A stretch of 48,558 bases of DNA, from the IMG/VR virus record IMGVR_UViG_3300036852_000350, positions 1-48,558 of that record; one strand, written 5' to 3'. This document shows positions 45,792 to 48,558 of this stretch, piece by piece. The stretch's first letter is position 1. The number at the start of each line of letters is the position of its first letter. A program made the translations under genes and the position numbers. Source of the stretch: a virus. The notes under the pieces were generated by a model. That model was not told the DNA's origin, ran no database searches, and saw only the letters and a list, made by a program, of their open reading frames with translations.

Positions 45792-46377
45792 ACACTCCGA
45801 CCTGCGCATCCTTGACTTCGACCTCGAGTGTAGACCGCTGAGTTGGTACGGGGGCGAGTGGGTGACAAGGGAAATCACCGCAATCGGCTGCCGCTTCCTC
45901 GACCGCAAGACCGGCCGCTGCTGGCTGCTCGGCCGAGACGATCCGCGGGAGATGCTGGAGGAATTTGTGACCGACTTCTACAACACTTCCGACGTTGTGA
46001 CTGGGCACTACATACGCGGCTACGACCTGCCGACGCTGAACGGGGCGCTGATCGACCACGGGCTCCCCGTCCTCGGGGACAAATTGAGCCAGGACACGAA
46101 GATGGATTTGGTCAAGATCGATGGACTCTCCAAATCGCAGGAGAACCTGGGGGCGTTGCTCGGGCTGGCGGCGCCGAAGGTACAGATGGACCAGCAGAAG
46201 TGGCGGCAGGCGAATCGTCTTACGCCCGGCGGGATTGCGGAGGCGCGCAGGCGCGTCCTCGGCGATGTCGAGCAGCACATCGAGTTGCGACAGCGGCTAC
46301 TTGAAATGGGGTTGCTCGGTCCGCCGCGGTTGTGGACATCGGGGCCGGGCCGGAAACCGGCGGCGTACGCGGCGTGA
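45778..46377 (+). CDS. 3'-5' exonuclease-like protein (DnaQ fold)
   Basis: 199 residues from ATG 45778, overlapping the previous gene by 14 nt. Motif I ILDFDLECRPLSWYGG with Asp13 and Glu17 (the D-x-E pair lies in DFDLE), motif II VVTGHYIRGYDLPTLNGALI and a later acidic region SQDTKMDLVKIDGLS. This is the RNase H-like exonuclease pattern of polymerase proofreading domains, without a polymerase. It may process DNA ends or degrade host DNA. A longer reading from 45691 lacks support. Confidence 0.7.
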   Translation: MKWVKHSDLRILDFDLECRPLSWYGGEWVTREITAIGCRFLDRKTGRCWLLGRDDPREMLEEFVTDFYNTSDVVTGHYIRGYDLPTLNGALIDHGLPVLGDKLSQDTKMDLVKIDGLSKSQENLGALLGLAAPKVQMDQQKWRQANRLTPGGIAEARRRVLGDVEQHIELRQRLLEMGLLGPPRLWTSGPGRKPAAYAA

Positions 46378-46622
46378 TCGCCATTGCCCCCGCCCACCCT
46401 GTCCCCGGTACCGACACGCACGGCGTTGTCATCGGCCCCGTCGCCCCCGGCGCCGCCTTCTATCTCGGCATTCTCGTCTGCATCATCTTGGTTGCGTTGT
46501 GGGGCGGGTATGTAGAGCGCCGCTTCAAGAATTGCAGGTGCTCGGACAAGCCGACACTGCTGCGCCCAAGGTGGAAAAAGGTGAACCCGAAAGACGATTA
46601 CGACCGCTACGGAGGAGACTGA
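46374..46622 (+). CDS. Small single-pass membrane protein
   Basis: 82 residues from GTG 46374 in a 4-nt overlap. A transmembrane helix AFYLGILVCIILVALWGGYV is flanked by a Pro-rich N-terminus and a basic tail with CRCSDKPTLL. Unknown. Confidence 0.5.
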   Translation: MIAIAPAHPVPGTDTHGVVIGPVAPGAAFYLGILVCIILVALWGGYVERRFKNCRCSDKPTLLRPRWKKVNPKDDYDRYGGD

Positions 46623-47152
46623 TGACCAGGCCCCCATCCCCGCCGCCCCTCGAAATTCGCGGTCCCATAACGCTACACGCGCGCGCTCGCGAATATCACA
46701 GCGAGGCGGCACCCGTCAAGGTTCGGCTTGCCGAGTGTCCCGATGACGGGGAGCCGAATCCTGCTGCCCCAGGCTTCGTCGACGTGGGCCGCGCGCCTTG
46801 CGGGCGCCCGGAACCCTGCGACAAGGGCGACTGCGCCAGTTGTCGGGCGGCCGGCGGGCGCGGACACCCGGAGTATCTCGCGCTCGTCAACGAGTTGAAG
46901 AGGCTGCACCTGACGAAGTCGGGCGGCTACGGCACCGGCTCCGACCCGTTCGCCAACTTTAGCGCCGTCGCCCAAGCAAGCGGCGAGCCGCGCTACCTGT
47001 ACGCCATCCTCCGCTCGCTGGAGAAACTAACCCGCTGCCTCTCCCTCCACGCCCAGGGCCGGGTCGACGAACTCGGCGAGGAGTTCACCGACACCGCCTC
47101 CCTACTCCTATGCGCGGAGGCGATGCGAAGAGACGACTCGGCGGGGGATTGA
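46622..47152 (+). CDS. MazG-like (DUF6378-type) protein
   Basis: 176 residues from ATG 46622, overlapping the previous stop. A Cys-containing N-terminal half (GRAPCGRPEPCDKGDCASC) precedes a C-terminal helical domain with SGGYGTGSDPFANFSAVAQA, then YAILRSLEKLTRCLSLHAQG and EEFTDTASLLLCAEAM. The order GYG..DPFANF...LEKLTR...E.FTDTA is that of phage MazG-like nucleotide pyrophosphohydrolase or DUF6378 proteins, which act on nucleotide pools. The Glu and Asp residues that would bind metal are partly visible (E and D in EEFTDTA). Confidence 0.65.
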   Translation: MTRPPSPPPLEIRGPITLHARAREYHSEAAPVKVRLAECPDDGEPNPAAPGFVDVGRAPCGRPEPCDKGDCASCRAAGGRGHPEYLALVNELKRLHLTKSGGYGTGSDPFANFSAVAQASGEPRYLYAILRSLEKLTRCLSLHAQGRVDELGEEFTDTASLLLCAEAMRRDDSAGD

Positions 47153-47180
47153 CAATTCGCAACGGCGGGTAAACTGCGAA
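47149..47180 (+). promoter_or_regulatory. Promoter with inverted-repeat operator
   Basis: -35 TTGACA (47149-47154), 15-nt spacer, -10 TAAACT (47170-47175). TTCGCA (47156-47161) and TGCGAA (47175-47180) form an inverted repeat over the spacer and -10. The short spacer weakens the call. It reads toward the 3' end of the minus-strand repressor gene, so it could make an antisense RNA; a CCGGCC-8 nt-GGCCGG hairpin follows at 47195-47214. Confidence 0.45.
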
Positions 47181-47246
47181 CTGCGGCCCCACCCCCGGCC
47201 TCCTCTGCGGCCGGACAATCCGAGGATGCTGGAGGGCTAACGGCCG

Positions 47247-47441
47247 GTGGGCGACGAACCACAGGGGCTAGAGGACGCGCTTGTGCTGATCGTGGCGGCA
47301 TGCGACTTACTCAGACGTGCCCGGATCGTTCTAGGGCGCGCCGGAGTTCTCTCGCCTCCTGTTCCAGCTCCACCAGACGACGAATCACGGCCCCTATATC
47401 AATCGACTCAAACAACTCCGCCGGAACCCCCTCACGAATGA
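47247..47441 (+). CDS. Possible plus-strand gene antisense to the repressor end
   Basis: A 64-residue frame from GTG 47247 with GGAGGG about 9 nt upstream. It starts helical (ALVLIVAACDLLRRARIVLG), then becomes Pro-rich. From 47311 it runs antisense to the repressor coding region, whose codons make better sense. Kept only because the first part lies outside any gene. Confidence 0.25.
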   Translation: MGDEPQGLEDALVLIVAACDLLRRARIVLGRAGVLSPPVPAPPDDESRPLYQSTQTTPPEPPHE

Positions 47442-47601
47442 GCCCGTCGACATAGTCGCGTGGGTAGGCGCCCTTCTCCCAGTCGATCACCCGCTGCCTT
47501 GAGGTGCCAAGCGCTTTCGCCAGGCGCTCATGGGAGCCGTGGTGTTTTCGGAGTGCCCGTATTGCTTCCGGAAGGGTGCCATGACGTGACGCCGCGTCCA
47601 T
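47311..47601 (-). CDS. XRE-type HTH repressor (minus strand)
   Basis: 96 residues on the minus strand from ATG at 47601. Helix-turn-helix at residues about 12-45 (AIRALRKHHGSHERLAKALG, then TSRQRVIDWEKGAYPRDYV), typical of the Cro/CI (XRE) family; a C-terminal coiled coil (IRRLVELEQEARELRRALER) for dimerisation. It is transcribed opposite to the early operon, as expected for a lysogeny repressor. Its start codon lies within the motif CACGTCATG. No ribosome-binding site is visible. It has no protease or LexA-type domain, so induction is not SOS-cleavage-based in an obvious way. Confidence 0.8.
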   Translation of the reverse strand: MDAASRHGTLPEAIRALRKHHGSHERLAKALGTSRQRVIDWEKGAYPRDYVDGLIREGVPAELFESIDIGAVIRRLVELEQEARELRRALERSGHV

Positions 47602-47694
47602 GACGTGACGCAGTTTCCGGGAATTTCCTCTCGGGCGAAAGTGCCAAAGGGCTTGACACGTCATGTGACGTGATGTAATACTCCGCACGTCATG
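47580..47694. promoter_or_regulatory. Divergent switch region with repeated operators
   Basis: The motif CACGTCATG or its complement occurs at 47580-47588, 47599-47607 and 47686-47694. A palindrome CACGTCA-TG-TGACGTG lies at 47657-47672. The rightward promoter TTGACA (47653-47658), 17-nt spacer, TAATAC (47676-47681) contains the palindrome in its spacer and places the RNA start 3-5 nt before ATG 47692. A minus-strand -35-like TTGGCA lies at 47647-47642. Binding of either HTH protein here would set the lysis-lysogeny choice. Confidence 0.8.
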
Positions 47695-47970
47695 TCGCCG
47701 CGCCACCATCGGATTGGCCAGGAAATCCGTCTCGCCCGCACACGGCGGGGCTGGTCGCAGGAGCAGGCGGCGCGCCGCGTCGGCACCTCGCGTTTCCACT
47801 GGATCAAGTGGGAGCAGGGTCTCCACAAGCCGACGGCAGAATTCCAGAAACGGCTCATTCGTAACCTCGGCCTCGAGCCAGCCCTTTTCGATGAGGACGA
47901 TGAGGAGCGCCGCCGCGCGATGGTGCTGTACGGCGCGGTCAAAGACGCGATCAGGGAGCTTGTCGCGTGA
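47692..47970 (+). CDS. XRE-type HTH regulator (Cro-like position)
   Basis: 92 residues from ATG 47692. HTH at residues about 8-45 (IGQEIRLARTRRGWSQEQAA, then RRVGTSRFHWIKWEQGLHKP) is textbook XRE family. The mRNA starts only about 3-5 nt before the ATG. It is the first gene of the rightward early operon, divergent from the repressor, the place of Cro in lambdoid phages. It would repress or balance the divergent promoter. The stop overlaps the next GTG. Confidence 0.85.
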   Translation: MSPRHHRIGQEIRLARTRRGWSQEQAARRVGTSRFHWIKWEQGLHKPTAEFQKRLIRNLGLEPALFDEDDEERRRAMVLYGAVKDAIRELVA

Positions 47971-48119
47971 CCTGCGACTTCTGTCACCGCCCCATCCCCC
48001 GCCGTGACGTAGCGGCGCGCCGCTACACCTACTCCCGATTCACCGGCAACCACTATTGCCTGCGCGCCGACTGCGAGGCCGTGCATACGCGAGCGAAACG
48101 GAAAGAGGCGGTGGCGTAA
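47967..48119 (+). CDS. Small zinc-finger protein
   Basis: 50 residues from GTG 47967. Cys pairs in CDFC and CLRADC with His residues (HRPIPRRD, HYCLRADC) form a zinc finger; the rest is basic. Ends EAVA. Probably nucleic-acid binding. Confidence 0.6.
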   Translation: MTCDFCHRPIPRRDVAARRYTYSRFTGNHYCLRADCEAVHTRAKRKEAVA

Positions 48120-48376
48120 TGGGTTATTTCTCGAACGGCACCGAAGGCATGGCATACGAGGAGCGTTACTGCCGCCGCTGCATCCATTACGGCTCCGAGG
48201 AAGGACCGGGATGCCCGATCTGGTTCGCGCATCTGCTCCATGCGTATGACCTTTGCAACGAGGACCCGAATGCGAACCCGGGCAAACAGATGCTCGACAT
48301 GTTCATCCCGTTAAGCGCGGATGGCTGCGACAACGAGCAGTGCGTCATGTTCGTGGAAGAGAAGGCGGCGGCGTGA
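48119..48376 (+). CDS. Conserved phage protein (MGYFSNGTEG type)
   Basis: 85 residues from ATG 48119, overlapping the previous TAA. MGYFSNGTEGMAYEERYCRR, then CIHYG, GCPIWFAHLLHAYDLCN, and a tail with ADGCDNEQCVMF: a widely distributed phage protein with a likely Cys-rich metal site, function unknown. Ends KAAA, and the next gene begins in a 4-nt overlap. Confidence 0.8.
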   Translation: MGYFSNGTEGMAYEERYCRRCIHYGSEEGPGCPIWFAHLLHAYDLCNEDPNANPGKQMLDMFIPLSADGCDNEQCVMFVEEKAAA

Positions 48377-48558
48377 ACTACGTCGAATGCAAAACTCAGG
48401 CAGACCTGAACAAAGTGCGGCCCGGGGACGTGGCTGTCGTGCGCCGCGGGTTTTTCGTAGCGTGGGGATCGAGCCACGTCGAAGCGCGGGAATCGAGCCA
48501 CGTCGAAGCGTGGGGATCGAGCCACGTCGTAGCGTGGGAATCGAGCCACGTCGAAGCG
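48373..48558 (+). CDS. Octapeptide-repeat protein, N-terminal part
   Basis: The 5' part of the gene that continues at base 2 and ends at 766. GTG 48373 overlaps the previous stop. The first 22 codons (VNYVECKTQADLNKVRPGDV then AV) are absent from the left end of the window, so the left-edge reading is N-terminally truncated. The repeat begins after about residue 33. Confidence 0.85.
   Translation, partial: MNYVECKTQADLNKVRPGDVAVVRRGFFVAWGSSHVEARESSHVEAWGSSHVVAWESSHVEA
48432..48558 (+). repeat. Contig-end overlap, right copy
   Basis: Identical to bases 1-127; see the entry for the left copy. These bases should be counted once in the circular genome. Confidence 0.9.

Noticed and set aside
46121-46621. 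Plus-strand extension of the MazG-like gene upstream of 46622
   Set aside because: Arg-rich and overlaps the exonuclease-like gene; ATG 46622 with TGATG overlap explains the start.
47602-47826. Upstream extension of the minus-strand repressor frame
   Set aside because: It would run through the switch region and into the divergent HTH gene; ATG 47601 lies in the operator motif and gives a complete HTH protein.
1-48558. tRNA genes and attP core
   Set aside because: No cloverleaf or T-loop pattern was noticed by eye, and no attP core could be defined beside the integrase. A tRNA search and comparison with host attB are needed.

Overview
The window is the complete genome of a temperate double-stranded DNA phage, assembled as a circle. 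Its last 127 bases (48432-48558) repeat its first 127 exactly. A coding sequence that starts at 48373 runs off the right edge and continues in frame from base 2 to its stop at 766. Removing the duplicate leaves a circle of about 48,431 bp. The DNA is GC-rich and GTG and TTG starts are frequent. Two genes have promoters that place the transcription start at, or a few bases before, the start codon, a habit common in Actinobacteria. The Ig-like domain of the putative tailspike has a pattern I associate with soil Actinobacteria such as Thermoleophilia. An actinobacterial host is therefore my inference; no host gene is present. I saw no tRNA and no CRISPR array by eye.

Layout. (1) 47311-47970 is a divergent regulatory switch: two XRE-type helix-turn-helix genes start within copies of the same 9-bp motif. 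(2) From there rightward through the circle junction to about 13.4 kb lies a tightly packed early operon of mostly small genes, with stops and starts overlapping by 1-4 nt. It includes an octapeptide-repeat protein, an ERF-type annealing recombinase, a PD-(D/E)XK exonuclease, a tyrosine integrase, several HNH or endonuclease VII-like nucleases, a probable replication organiser and a DNA methyltransferase. No replicative polymerase, helicase or primase was recognised, so host replication is presumably borrowed. (3) 13.4-15.75 kb is an unusual interval with a 93-bp tandem duplication ending in a terminator, a secreted zincin-like protein, a frameshifted HNH gene and about 640 bp of palindrome-rich sequence. 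(4) 15.75-18.6 kb carries a ribbon-helix-helix gene, a glycosyltransferase with an overlapping methyltransferase, and small genes. (5) 18.6-43.0 kb is the virion module: terminase, portal, three consecutive cell-wall-enzyme-like virion proteins around a 1,564-residue probable ejection protein, scaffold, SU10/DUF5309-like capsid protein, a free-standing endonuclease VII, a tailspike-like protein, a neck or adaptor protein and a probable tail nozzle. This order suggests a podovirus-like particle. (6) 43.0-45.2 kb is the lysis module with a CHAP endolysin and several small membrane proteins. (7) 45.2-47.2 kb holds small metabolic genes, including a 3'-5' exonuclease-like and a MazG-like protein.

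Nearly everything is on the plus strand. The clear exceptions are the repressor at 47601-47311 and an FkbM-type methyltransferase cassette at 38186-37015 embedded in the tail genes. ERF plus exonuclease forms a recombination pair. Integrase plus the divergent switch supports lysogeny. The glycosyltransferase and methyltransferases are candidate surface-modification cargo.
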